Assembly (NCBI GenBank): GCA_030435675.1
Contig: CM059623.1
Coordinates: 15,584,205 to 15,648,204, forward strand
Length of the DNA stretch: 64,000 nucleotides
From: Steinernema hermaphroditum
Taxonomy: Eukaryota > Nematoda > Chromadorea > Rhabditida > Steinernematidae
Reading direction: 5' to 3'
Made by a program: the position numbers and the translations under genes. Within the stretch, counting starts at the first letter, position 1. Every line of letters begins with the position of its first letter. Positions 11,920 to 21,593 of this stretch are shown here, in pieces. The notes below the pieces were generated by a model. It was not told the DNA's origin. It saw only the letters and a program-made list of their open reading frames with translations, and made no database searches.

Positions 11920-13062
11920 ATGAAGCTCATCTTTGTCCTGTTATTCACTACTCTCGCTTTTGGATGTGAGAAGAGGAACTGTCACGACATCGACGGACAG
12001 CAGGTTTGCTACGACGAACGCTGCTCCAACGTAGGTTCGCCTATGGGCCAGACTCGCTGAGAGCAGTTCTAGGGCGAATCGCTCGGATGCAACGCCGGTG
12101 GACAAGGCCAGAACTGTCGATTCTGTGGGTTCGGAGAGTTCCCTCCGTGTGGTGGAGGACCGTCGCCTCCTCCACCGCCGCCGCCGCCACCTGGACCAGG
12201 AGGAGGTATAGATGCTCGCCTTGAAAAAGAGGCATCTTGATTCCAGAGTGCACGAGTGGCAACGGCCAAGTGTGCCTGAAGATCAGGAACAGCTGCGCCT
12301 ACACGATCTGGCCCGGAATCCTCGGCTCCGCCATTCCAGATGGAGGCGGTTTCCAGCTGGAAGCCGGTCAGGACAGGAACGTCTACGTGCCCGACCATTG
12401 GACCTCAGGAAGAGTGTGGGCGCGGACAGGATGCGATGGAAACATGAACTGTGACACCGGGTTCTGCAAGGTATTCTGCAGATAGCCGTCCTTATACGTC
12501 TATGTCAACGTATAGAACAGCGTGCAGTGCAGTGGTGCCGGCGGAAGGCCTCCAGTTTCGCTGGCGGAGTTCACCCTGGCCGCGCAGAATGCCGGAAATC
12601 AGGACTTCTACGATGTAAGCCTGGTCGATGGATATAACATCCAGGTGACCATCGAGCCCATTGCTGGAACATTCGAGCCTCGTTCTGGAGAGTATGACTG
12701 CAAGAAGGCTGGGCAGTGCCAGCTGGATTTGAAGAATATCTGCCCGGAGGAGCTGAAACAGTATAACGGTCAAGGACAGGTGGTGGTCCTCCGAATTCTT
12801 CCAAACAGGTCAATAGACGTTTTAGGTGGTGGCCTGTCAGAGTGCCTGCCTTAAGTTCAACACCGATCAGTACTGTTGTCGAGGCGCTTTCGGAACTCCC
12901 GAAACTTGCAAGGCCTCCACGTGGCCTAAGAACTATCCCAAAATCTTTAAAGACGACTGTCCCACCGCCTACAGTTACGCCTACGACGACCACAAAAGCA
13001 CCTTCACCTGTCGTGGGAAGAACAGAGCCCTCAGTGCTGCTTATCTAATCACGTTTTGCTAA
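11920..13062 (+). CDS. Secreted thaumatin-like (PR-5 type) protein, long form
   Basis: Exons 11920-12030, 12073-12205, 12247-12470, 12528-12779 and 12826-13062 join in phase to 318 aa. An N-terminal signal peptide (MKLIFVLLFTTLAFG) is followed by a Cys-rich segment, a polyproline linker, then a thaumatin domain: VCLKIRNSCAYTIWPGIL, GRVWARTGC, VSLAEFTL, YDVSLVDGYN, YCCRGAFGTPETC, DDCPTAYSYAYDD. The spaced Arg, Glu and Asp residues match the acidic-cleft REDDD set of the family. Nematodes keep a small set of such genes, often induced by infection; a role in defence or glucan binding is inferred. The Cys/Pro extension is unusual. Exon 4 uses the acceptor ending GCGTGCAG; the CAG 7 nt upstream would break the frame. 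Confidence 0.85.
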
Positions 13063-13700
13063 GTGTAAATGAATGCTTCAGATTGTATTCAGCTGAATAA
13101 TGAATTGTTATTATGCAGCCTCTGGCATAGCAACGATAGAGCTAAAAGTGCCACATCAAAGCGTCTGATAAAGTTCCTATTTTTAGCTCCCATCCGAGTC
13201 GGGTTGAAGGTTAAAGGCGTCGCAAACCAATAACTTCACTTTCGAACATTCTGCCCAAGGTAGGAACCAAATCTGTCTGGAAGAACTCATTGGGATACGG
13301 TAGATTCAGGGACTGATTGAGGTCTTTTGAAATGAGACGTCCTCTAAAAGCGATGATAGTTATTGCTTGTGGCGCATATCATAAACTCCGTTTCCGTCCT
13401 CCGATGGATTCGATTCAGCTTTGTGGTTGTAGTCGTCGGACTTCTGGGACATGCCTACTCAAAGCGCTCGAATGCTCCGCACGCCCCTCTTGGAGCCCTA
13501 TTTGCAATCTCTGTTTGGAACTCTGTCTTCGAAGAACACAACGCAAATCGCCTATGCCTTCTTCCAAAATCGTTTACGACGGAGTTTGGCGTGCATGCTG
13601 GTTTCCCCTGACAGCTGCGGGAAGTAGCAGTTCCATAAACACATCAAGGTCACTCACAGCAGTGTAACAGAACGGGTTTTGGCTTATTGTGGTTTCCTTG
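13063..13700. other. Duplicated 3' flank of the long thaumatin-like gene
   Basis: Several blocks are repeated at 16185-16625: the sequence after the stop, a block around 13472-13570, and 13589-13685. It is one arm of a tandem segmental duplication. No gene is seen. Confidence 0.65.
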
Positions 13701-13855
13701 CCCAGAGTGCCCAGAATGTGGGAAACCAGGGCTTCTATAATGTGAACGTTGATGGTGGAGGGGTCATCGTCATACATCATCCGGATGATAGATACCCGGA
13801 CCGCAGTGGGACAGCAAATCCCCAGGGCAACAGATCACGCCGTGTATTTCGGTAA
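13701..13855 (+). pseudogene. 3' remnant of the short thaumatin-like gene
   Basis: Nearly identical to the end of the short form at about 17090-17243. It is in frame from NVGNQGFYNVNVDGGG to a TAA at 13853-13855, with AATAAA at 13882-13887. The promoter, signal-peptide exon and first half of exon 2 present in the other copy are missing, so it is a truncated duplicate. Confidence 0.75.
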
Positions 13856-14152
13856 TCCGCTGTTAAATGCATCTTATACGCAATAAACAAAGTTCAGCTA
13901 TGTCGCGTCGCACTGCGATTCACCCTGGAACATTTATTATTGAATCAATGACATTCACCAGGCTCACATATAACGCCACGTTCTGACGTCACCACCCTCG
14001 TTAGGCGCCATAGCACATTAGCTTAAAAATTCCGAGAATGCGACCGTTCATTCTGCCCCTTCCCAGTTCCCATCACTTGCAGAATGATGGGTTGTGATTG
14101 CACTAAAGTTTAATCGAAAAGCAGATTAATTACACAACACATATCACAAAGA

Positions 14153-15084
14153 TTACAATGGAAGCTCCACCTTTACCGGCCAGTAACGGTCGCAAGTGTC
14201 GCATGAGCCACAAAAGTTGTGAACACTGAAGACGACCACATAGTGGCAGAACAATCGAACTTTGACAATCACAATTGACTTCCGGGCTTCATGGAGAACA
14301 TAATAATTCGTAAGTTTGTAGTCAGATGGCTGCAACTGCATCGATCTCAGGAAACGAAGTGAATTCGCTGTGTCTTTCGGAAGCGTATACGTAAATGTGC
14401 ATTCGTAGTATTCGTTTGTTTTCCAAAGCTCCAAAGCTTCCTCAATGTATTCGTTTTTCAAGCCAAAACCGATATTGAACTCTCTTCTAACACTCGGAGA
14501 GAGACCGAACTTCTCGAGGTGCGGCAGGATCGTGTCAGGCCATGTTTGTTCCAACTTGATTTTCCTAAGAAGAGGATTGCAATCGATTTGCGCCTTCAGG
14601 AAGTCCTCAGATATACGACCGGCATAGGCAATATGGAGCTGGGCAAAGCATGCTTTTTTGGACGGACCTTCGAATAGCAGCTTTTGTACGTTTTTGGATG
14701 GGACGAAACAGCGCAAGCGAGCGCTGCCGATGGTGCGCGGCGATAGCAACCTCTTAAAATCGTCGGTTTTCAGCACGAGCGGATCAGCAAAGTTATTTGG
14801 AATCATCGTTTCAATCTGAGTGAATCGAAGGAAACGTCCGTCTACTTGTTGAGGCTCTTCGATCGTAACCGGGTGAAACGGTTGAATAAAATAAACTTCG
14901 ACTTGGGTTTCATCCCACGGTACATCATTAACGAACACTGTAAAATATCGGCGGTTTTGGGAGTGCAAGTCGATGGCGTCCTTCCAGATGCAATTTTTGT
15001 CAGCCTTCTTATAGTAAATCTTGAACCGCGACAAGGTTTTCTTTGCGAAAAGCTCGACAACGGCATCAACAAAGTTGTATGGGA
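14153..15084 (-). pseudogene. Family-1 protein, 5'-disrupted copy
   Basis: About 300 codons are open and nearly identical to the copy at 17530-18507. Homology stops at 15084, just where the paralogue's ATG should be. Read upstream, the frame reaches a TAA within five codons and has no Met, so the original start is lost unless an unseen exon supplies it. The C terminus ends CGSCDTCDRYWPVKVELPL. I do not recognise a named domain. The block FLKAQIDCNPLLRKI then LEQTWPDTILPHLEKFG recalls nematode F-box-associated (FBA_2/FTH) repeats, but that is a weak inference. Confidence 0.65.
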
Positions 15085-15506
15085 AGTCGTGGTGTTATTG
15101 CGTAGGACCGAGGGCGTGTCAAGAGCCCCGCTCCGTCTTTCGTGTGATTATTTGATTGCGCGCGTAGACATAAAAGAAGTGATCCCCTCAAGTGTGTGAC
15201 ATTCTCTCCGGGGTCTCATCAGTGGCAGGGGACGTGTTTACGACGATTGAGACTGATTAGAACGTGTCCAGAGCTCTTAGAGTTCCGGGAGTAGAAACCT
15301 AATTTAACTATACCGAGTATCTTTCTCTGATATCGTTTTTGTGGACGACATTACATGGAGGTTAGATACAGCGTATATACTGCTATAAGAACATTCAAAC
15401 AAGAATCCCTCAGCTTAAAGTGGAAACCCATTGTGAGGGTCAACTTGGAAACGTACGGCCTCGGGTAGTCGGACTGTTTGGGAATCCAAGAGTCATTTTT
15501 TCAACA
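15085..15506. other. Intergenic, nothing recognised
   Basis: No supported gene or repeat between the truncated family-1 copy and the family-2 fragment. Confidence 0.45.
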
Positions 15507-15770
15507 TTAGACCCTTTTTTCTTTAAAGTAGAAGTGAGCTCGTGGAGTCACTATATGGGCATAGTAGCTGTGAGTGACGTAGCTGTGAGACAAAGGTGGC
15601 AGTCGTTTCCGAGGTACTTCGTAAACTGCGAAAGGAACGTCTGAATTTTTGGTCGTTAAGTACAGTGGATCCAACGATGGATCAACTTCGACTATTTGGG
15701 GTGACCGCGCCCTATACTGCCCGAGTAGTTCGATGACGGCTTCGACGAACTGCTCGGACACCTCGTTCAT
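15507..15770 (-). pseudogene. Family-2 protein, N-terminal fragment
   Basis: It begins MNEVSEQFVEAVIELLGQ, matching the starts of the family-2 genes, then diverges and ends after 87 codons. The conserved upstream promoter block (15799-15862) remains, with its TATA altered to TAGAAATA. The FLK...WP and Cys-rich regions are absent. Confidence 0.65.
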
Positions 15771-15798
15771 GATATGTGGTTGTGAAACGGGGCTATCA

Positions 15799-15862
15799 CT
15801 GTAGAAATAGGGATTTTAAACGCCGACGAGTCGATGCCATTTGGGAAACGCATCGGTTTCGC
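15799..15862 (-). promoter_or_regulatory. Conserved family-2 promoter block (degraded copy)
   Basis: Closely matches the blocks at 25645-25708, 27945-28008 and 38161-38215, including GCATCGA..TCGGCGT-like and AAATCCCTAT segments, but its TATA core is mutated. Confidence 0.6.
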
Positions 15863-16010
15863 TGCTGCAACAAGTGACATCGAAGCTAGCACACCCTACA
15901 GACTCTACAATCTAGGACCCTTCTGTTTGTTAAGAAACCTGTCACAAGAAAACCTTTAACAATTTTCTTGACGGTATTTCGCATCTTCAGGCAAATTACC
16001 TTTTCATCCG

Positions 16011-16184
16011 TTCGGGACGCCCGAAACCTGCAAGGCCTCCACTTGGCCCAAGGACTATCCCAAAATCTTTAAAGACGACTGTCCCACCGCCTACAGTTAC
16101 GCCTACGACGACCACAAAAGCACCTTCACCTGTCGTGGGAAGAACGGAGCCCTCAGTGCTGCTTATCTAATCACGCTTTGCTAA
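16011..16184 (+). pseudogene. Thaumatin-like C-terminal fragment
   Basis: Almost identical to the last part of the long thaumatin exon 5, from TPETCKASTW to the stop at 16182-16184. Its left edge joins directly to sequence that normally flanks family-2 genes (GTATTTCGCATCTTCAGGC), so the junction marks a recombination or insertion that removed the rest of the gene. Confidence 0.75.
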
Positions 16185-16676
16185 GTGTAACTGAATGGGT
16201 CAGATTGTATTTAATTGAATAATGAACTGTTATTATGCAGCCTCTAGCAGAGCAATGATCGAGCTAAAAGTGCAATATGAGCAAAGCGTCCGATAAAGAT
16301 CCTATTTTTGGTGCTTCTAGGAGGTAATCCGACTCCTTCACAATGACCTGAAAATGATGATGCTTATTGCCTAAGAGAATGGTCTTCTAAACAGGTCTTA
16401 TTGGTCTTTTAAACGCGGTCGAATGCTCAGAACACCCCTCTCGGAGCCCTATTTGTCATCCCTATTTGAAAATCTATCTTTGAAGAACACAACGCAAATC
16501 GCCTATGCGTTCTTCCGAAATCACTGGACAGAGTGTGCATACTGGTTTCCCACAGCTGCGGGAAGTAGCAGTTCCATAAACACATCAGGGTGACGCACAG
16601 CAGTGTAACAGAACGGGTTTTGGCTCAGTATGCTTCCCTTTTGATATGCAGTAATTACGGTAACGCCCAGATCATA
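16185..16676. other. Second arm of the thaumatin segmental duplication
   Basis: Parallels 13063-13685 with scattered differences and leads into the promoter of the short thaumatin-like gene. No coding sequence. Confidence 0.6.
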
Positions 16677-16678
16677 GG

Positions 16679-16700
16679 ATGTTGTGTATAAAAGGAGTGT
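16679..16700 (+). promoter_or_regulatory. TATA box of the short thaumatin-like gene
   Basis: TGTATAAAAGG lies about 85 bp before the ATG at 16770, a usual TATA geometry given a short leader. Confidence 0.6.
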
Positions 16701-16769
16701 GACCCTTCCATCCTCTGTCCCCTAATGAAGTAAAAAAGCTTCCGATTGGGGCTTACTTCACCATAAAGG

Positions 16770-17243
16770 ATGAAGCTCATCTTTGTTTTGTTATTCACTA
16801 CTCTCGCTTTTGGATGTGAGAAGAGGAACTGTCACGACATCGACGGACAGCAGGTTTGCTACGACGAACGCTGCTCCAACGTAGGTTCGCCTATGGGCCG
16901 GACTCGCTGAGAGCAGTTCTAGGGCGAGTCGCTCGGATGCAACGCCGGTGGACAAGGCCAAAACTGTCGATTCTGTGGGTTTGGAGAGTTCCCGCCGTGT
17001 GGCGGAGGACCGTCTCCACTGCCGCTCCCTTCCGTTAAGAATGAGCCTCAGTGCAGTGGAATGTCTCCAGTTTCGATGGCGGAGTTCACCCGCTATGCCC
17101 ACAATGTCGGAAACCAGGGCTTCTATAATGTGAACGTTGATGGTGGAGGAGTCATCATCATACATCATCGGGACGATAGATCCCCGGATCACAGTGAGAC
17201 AACAAATCCGCAGGGCAACAGGTCACGCCGTGTATTTCGGTAA
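16770..17243 (+). CDS. Short thaumatin-like paralogue (internally deleted domain)
   Basis: Exons 16770-16880 and 16923-17243 encode 143 aa. Exon 1 and the first half of exon 2 match the long gene: the same signal peptide, the same Cys-rich segment, CGGGPSPLPLP. Exon 2 then runs without an intron into QCSGMSPVSMAEFTRYAHN, NQGFYNVNVDGGG and a basic tail ending SRRVFR. The first strands and the C-terminal Cys-rich half of the thaumatin domain are gone. The gene keeps a TATA box and AATAAA (17263-17268), so it may be expressed as a mini-protein. It may also be a decaying duplicate. Confidence 0.65.
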
Positions 17244-17480
17244 CCATATGTATCATATTCGAAATAAACAAAGCTCAGCTATGTACAACAGTCGCTATGT
17301 AGGTTGATTAGATCCTGGTTAGAACCTAATCGGCTGAAGCATTCACCATACAATATAATGCGCACGGAAGGAATTGGAAACTGTATTACATTTTACATTT
17401 ATATTTACCATTGGATCAATGGTATTCACCACACAAATATCACAAAGATTACAATTGAAGCTCCACTTCTACAGGCCAGT

Positions 17481-17590
17481 TTACGAGTCTCGCTCTCTCT
17501 GAGGCTGTCTGAGTTCACTCGGATGAGTTTCAGTGAGCGGTCCTTCTCGGCCGTCTAGCTCGCCCCCGTCTCCCAGAACGCTTGGCTACT
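17481..17590. mobile_element. 110-bp insertion with 7-bp target-site duplication
   Basis: GGCCAGT occurs on both sides (17474-17480 and 17591-17597). The paralogous site near 14177 has one copy and no insert. The insert overlaps the 3' end of the family-1 gene and replaces its last codons. Confidence 0.7.
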
Positions 17591-18507
17591 GGCCAGTAAC
17601 GGTCGCAAGTGTCGCATGAGCCACAAAAGTTGTGAACACTGAAGACGACCATATAGTGATCGAACAATCGAACCTTGGTAGTCACAATTGACTTCCGGGC
17701 TTCATGGAGAACATAATAATTCGTAAGTTTGTAGTCAGATGGCTGCAACTGCATCGATCTCAGGAAACGAAGTGAATTCGCTGTGTCTTTCGGAAGCGTA
17801 TACGTAAATGTGCATTCGTAGTATTCGTTTGTTTTCCAAAGCTCCAAAGCTTCCTCAATGTATTCGTTTTTCAAGCCAAAACCGATATTGAACTCTCTTC
17901 TAACACTCGGAGAGAGACCGAACTTCTCGAGGTGCGGCAAAATCGTGTCAGGCCATGTTTCTTCCAACTTGATTTTCCTAAGAAGAGGATTGCAATCGAT
18001 TTGCGCCTTCAGGAAGTCCTCAGATATACGACCGGCATAGGCAATATGGAGCTGGGCAAAGCATGCTTTTTTGGACGGACCTTCGAATAGCAGCTTTTGT
18101 ACGTTTTTGGATGGGACGAAACAGCGCAAGCGAGCGCTGCCGATGGTGCGCGGCGATAGCAACCTCTTAAAATCGTCGGTTTTCAGCACGAGCGGATCAG
18201 CAAAGTTATTTGGAATCATCGTTTCAATCTGAGTGAATCGAAGGAAACGTCCGTCTACTTGTTGAGGCTCTTCGATCGTAACCGGGTGAAACGGTTGAAT
18301 AAAATAAACTTCGACTTGGGTTTCATCCCACGGTACATCATTAACGAACACTGTAAAATATCGGCGGTTTTGGGAGTGCAAGTCGATGGCGTCCTTCCAG
18401 ATGCAATTTTTGTCAGCCTTCTTATAGTAAATCTTGAACCGCGACAAGGTTTTCTTTGCGAAAAGCTCGACAACGGCATCAACAAAGTTGTATGGGATGG
18501 CGTCCAT
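17530..18507 (-). CDS. Family-1 protein, intact copy (nematode-expanded family, FBA-like?)
   Basis: A single-exon frame of 325 aa, starting MDAIPYNFVDAVVELFAKK. An upstream in-frame Met (18537) would add 10 residues, but a TATATTAG-like site near 18550 favours 18507. I see a hydrophobic N-terminal FVxxVxxLF motif, an FLKxxI..NPLLR..L..TWPxxILxxLE block near the middle, an ELWKTNEYYECTFTY block, and a Cys motif CGSCDTCDRYWPV near the end. The same order occurs in family 2, so the two families are homologous. An F-box-associated-like role (substrate adaptor) is only a guess. The final 14 residues (AKRSGRRGRARRPRRTAH region) come from the 110-bp insertion. Confidence 0.7.
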   Translation of the reverse strand: MDAIPYNFVDAVVELFAKKTLSRFKIYYKKADKNCIWKDAIDLHSQNRRYFTVFVNDVPWDETQVEVYFIQPFHPVTIEEPQQVDGRFLRFTQIETMIPNNFADPLVLKTDDFKRLLSPRTIGSARLRCFVPSKNVQKLLFEGPSKKACFAQLHIAYAGRISEDFLKAQIDCNPLLRKIKLEETWPDTILPHLEKFGLSPSVRREFNIGFGLKNEYIEEALELWKTNEYYECTFTYTLPKDTANSLRFLRSMQLQPSDYKLTNYYVLHEARKSIVTTKVRLFDHYMVVFSVHNFCGSCDTCDRYWPVAKRSGRRGRARRPRRTAH

Positions 18508-18602
18508 GGCTGTGGTGGGAGTCGTATCCGTATACAATGGCTAATATAAACCGAAAGTCGTGATGTGCGAAGATGCCACATTATACGTCTTGTGTTAGTT
18601 CA

Positions 18603-18860
18603 CACTTGACCGTTCCCTTGTTAGTGTTGTAGAACGCTGAATGTCGCGTGAAAATGAAGATCTAGGCTTACACAGTTGTACACCTTTTTTACTTTATATT
18701 CTTCGGTTTCAAGAATTGTTTAAGGACTTCCGAAATGAGGTGTTCTCTAAAAACAGCGTCAGATTGTCTTGCACAGAAGCGATGCTCTCAAATACGTGAT
18801 ATCGTCCTCAAACTCTACTGGCCTAAATCATGACCGCTGTCCTTCTAATGTCCACGTTCA
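18603..18860. repeat. Half copy of the large palindromic element
   Basis: Matches 23966-24215 (part of the centre plus the right arm of the palindrome at 23623-24370), including TTAGTGTTGTAGAACGCTGA and TTCTTCGGTTTCAAGA. It has one arm only. Confidence 0.65.
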
Positions 18861-19016
18861 CATTCACAGGGGGCACCCTTACGCGCTTCTCAGCTTTGAC
18901 GATCTGACAGCAACCCAACACAAAAAAATACGATTCAGTTTAAAAGATACGCAGTCTGAAGGTACTGTATGCTTGTTTATTGTAAAAACAAAACGGTACA
19001 GAAGATACATTTGTTA

Positions 19017-19300
19017 CAAAACGTTACACGAACATTTCTCGAAAAACAAAGAAATCTGATCGTTACATACACAGTAGAACGCCGCCGACTTTTCGATGTC
19101 GTGTTTTAGGAAAAACGACTTCTTAGTTGTAGAAAGTTGAATCATGGTCTCAAGAAAAGGTGGCGACTCTGGTCATACGAAATACAGCATCTGAATTCTC
19201 CATCGCGTTTCCACAAATCGAAAAGTTCTATGATGAACTCGCTGTCTACTGGAAACGTGGGGGCAGGGAAACACCTCTACTCTTTCCGATAGTTTTTCTG
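19017..19300 (-). pseudogene. Family-2 protein, C-terminal fragment
   Basis: On the minus strand it aligns with the 3' third of the family-2 gene at 24651-25616 (WK..EFE, SPPFL and KHD regions), with several indels that break the frame. A short part is repeated at 19672-19711 beyond a low-complexity tract. Confidence 0.6.
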
Positions 19301-19559
19301 TAGAACTACTAACAGAAATTGCCTCTCGAAACCCAAAACAACACATTCCTCACGATGTTGTGCTAAATCGGACAACATGCGAGGTTTATTGTTAAGCAAA
19401 CCTTCACGCACCATCCATACCGAGCGAGAATTCTTGAATCGAATTTATAGCAACTCAGCGCACGGACAACCCGATCCACCGGAATCACGATTGAAAATCA
19501 CGTCTTAGGACCACCCACCATCTTAAAAGAGTTTCCGGGAATTTTGACCACAGTCTTGC

Positions 19560-19668
19560 CATATTTTGGGCATTTTGGCGATTTTGTCCATTGGCGATTA
19601 TTTTTTGGCGATTTTGACTTTTGGCGATTTTGGTTTTGGCGAATTTTTTTGACGATTTTGACCGTAAA
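19560..19668. repeat. Degenerate tandem repeat of GGCGATTTTG
   Basis: About eight imperfect units of GGCGATTTTG or GGCGATTTTT in a row. It lies between two pieces of a family-2 fragment, so it expanded within or was inserted into that relic. Confidence 0.7.
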
Positions 19669-19721
19669 CCGGAAACGTGTGGGGGGGGGGCAGGGAAACA
19701 CCTCTAACCTTTCCCTGACGC

Positions 19722-20762
19722 ATGAAATATGGTTTTATGGTTCCGGTTCTGGTTTTCCTACTTTTTTTGCGCCGGAATTTCGGTTACGGTACATTTTTTC
19801 GTTCCGGTGTATCTTTAGTACGCCACATACCTGTCATGTTTGTTGGAGGTCACGGGTTCAAATACCGGTCCCTTTCTTCTTTTTCTTTCAATTTCAGAAC
19901 GTATGCCGGTAGGCTACATTTTATTTTCAGAAGGCTGATAAAAAGGAGAATTCGTATTCGGTTTCATAGACCTGTGCTATCGCCGCCGCGGCATATCACG
20001 ACTCGTACGAATCCAGCCATCGGAGTTTCAACTCTTGGAGCCCCAGTATTTGCGTATTTTCTGTGTGAATGGCGTGTAGGTTCCTTGAGGGGACTCTTCC
20101 GGGATGAAGAACTTTTACGTGTCGGAAAAGGTCAGATTCAGACGTTCCTTTTACAATTTGCAAAGTACTTGGGAAACGACTGCAGCATCCATCTTGTATG
20201 GAAGTTCTACCGTAGCATGAGTGAGGATGACGAACGCGTCTTAAGCCAAAAAGAGTTCTCCGACTCCTTACGGTTCTTTCTCAGAGCATTCTACAAGCGC
20301 GCCTATTTCAATACTGTATCCCTTTCCTACGTCGGCCCAGAGTCAGAGGACTTTCTGAAGGAGCACATCTACAACCATCCTCTTCTACGTGGCGTTGACC
20401 TCGCAGGGGACTGGCCACAATCCATTCTTTCAGATATTAAACATTTCATTCGAAAGGGGGAAAATCGAAATGTTTCCCTGCCCCCCAATTTTCATGTGGA
20501 CAGGGAGTTCATCATGGAGCTCTTCGATTTGTGGAAAAGCGATGGAGAATTCGAATGCAGACTTTGGTATGAGCCCCAACCAGAGTCGCCGCCTTTTCTC
20601 GAGGCCATGACTCAGAGTTCTAAGGATGAGAAGTCGTTTTACCTGAAACACGACATCCAGAAGTCGATGTCGATGTGCTATGTAGCTGACCACCAGATTG
20701 ATCTGTCCTTCGATAAATGTTCGTGCAACGTCTCTGAGTGTTTTTGTTTTTGTAAGTTGTAA
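19722..20762 (+). pseudogene. Family-2 protein, frameshifted copy with unrelated 5' sequence
   Basis: From about 19935 the DNA matches family 2. An early part is in the family frame (EFVFGF.. to LLEPQYLRI), then a shift near 20065 moves the frame, and the last 230 codons are intact: RDEELLRVGKGQIQTFL, FLKEHIYNHPLLRGVDL, GDWPQSILSDIKHF, the Cys-rich end CSCNVSECFCFCKL. A continuous 346-codon frame exists only because unrelated 5' sequence (19722-19920) and the shifted part happen to be open. The conserved promoter block is absent. AATAAA lies at 20843-20848. It is a pseudogene, or at best a chimeric gene. Confidence 0.65.
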
Positions 20763-20861
20763 AGCTTTGCTATAACAAACGAGCACTGTAGCATTTTTAA
20801 GAATTGTGTCTTCTACATTCTATTGTGTCCTTATGTTTTAAGAATAAACTTGAGTTTGCGT

Positions 20862-20945
20862 GTATCGGCTGATTGTGATGGGTATATCGGCTCGTTTGTT
20901 GAGAGTCTAAAGCTGATAAGATGGGAGGTGGGCCAGTAGAGTTTG
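20862..20945. repeat. Short copy of the palindromic element arm
   Basis: Matches 23709-23777 (ATATCGGCTCGTTTGTTGAG to GGGCCAGTAGAGTTTG). It is about 100 bp after the family-2 stop codon. Confidence 0.65.
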
Positions 20946-21582
20946 AGAACTTTGCACATTTTTGCACATTTTTGTGACATTCGGTATTTTCTTGGGCCAG
21001 CGACAAGCTGATCTTTGTCGAAACGTTGATTATCTTCACCGCGCTCCTCTTCTAGTTCGAAGTTCCCTTTTTCATGGTTTACGTTATGTTATTGTGTTGG
21101 TGGTAACTGACAAGATACGGTAGCCTTTTCCACGATCTGTGTATTTGTAGGAATGACGGTTTTATATCGGCTCGGCAACCATTGTCGTTTGTAATCTATC
21201 CTCTCTTGTTTTTCCGAATTCCAGCTGTTCCTTCGCGATGTTAGATCCTTCTCGGGATGGAGATAGTAGCCCTTGTTTTATCGGTCTTGACCGACATGTG
21301 TTCTGTATTCTAGATATTCTGGTGTGTACAAAGAAGCTACAGAACTTTTGTTCCAATTGGGACCTGATTTTCAGTTCAGAATGGTTGCTGTTGATTATAG
21401 GATGTCTTCTTGGACATTGCCTAGATGTGACTGTAATTGTGAGGTTCGTTGACGTTTTAAAATATAAATCTGAGCAAGAAAGCGTCAGTAGGATAATCTG
21501 GTCTACACACGTATTATCTATGTATTCGTGTCCCCTATGACATATGCCTGATCAAAACTCTTAAGATAAAACTAACCTCGTA
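20946..21582. repeat. Duplicated upstream flank of RAD17 (copy 1)
   Basis: Aligns in order, with many substitutions, with 39912-40708 in front of the intact RAD17. It holds no coding sequence. Part of it also matches 26228-26660. Confidence 0.7.
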
Positions 21583-21593
21583 TTCCGTTTCAG
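21583..21593 (+). promoter_or_regulatory. Splice acceptor abutting the RAD17 ATG (copy 1)
   Basis: TTCCGTTTCAG is followed immediately by ATG. This fits an SL trans-splice acceptor or an untranslated first exon. The same arrangement precedes copy 2 (40709-40719). Confidence 0.55.

Noticed and set aside
19722..20762. Continuous 346-codon frame as an intact gene
   Set aside because: The first third is unrelated or frameshifted relative to family 2 and the family promoter is missing.
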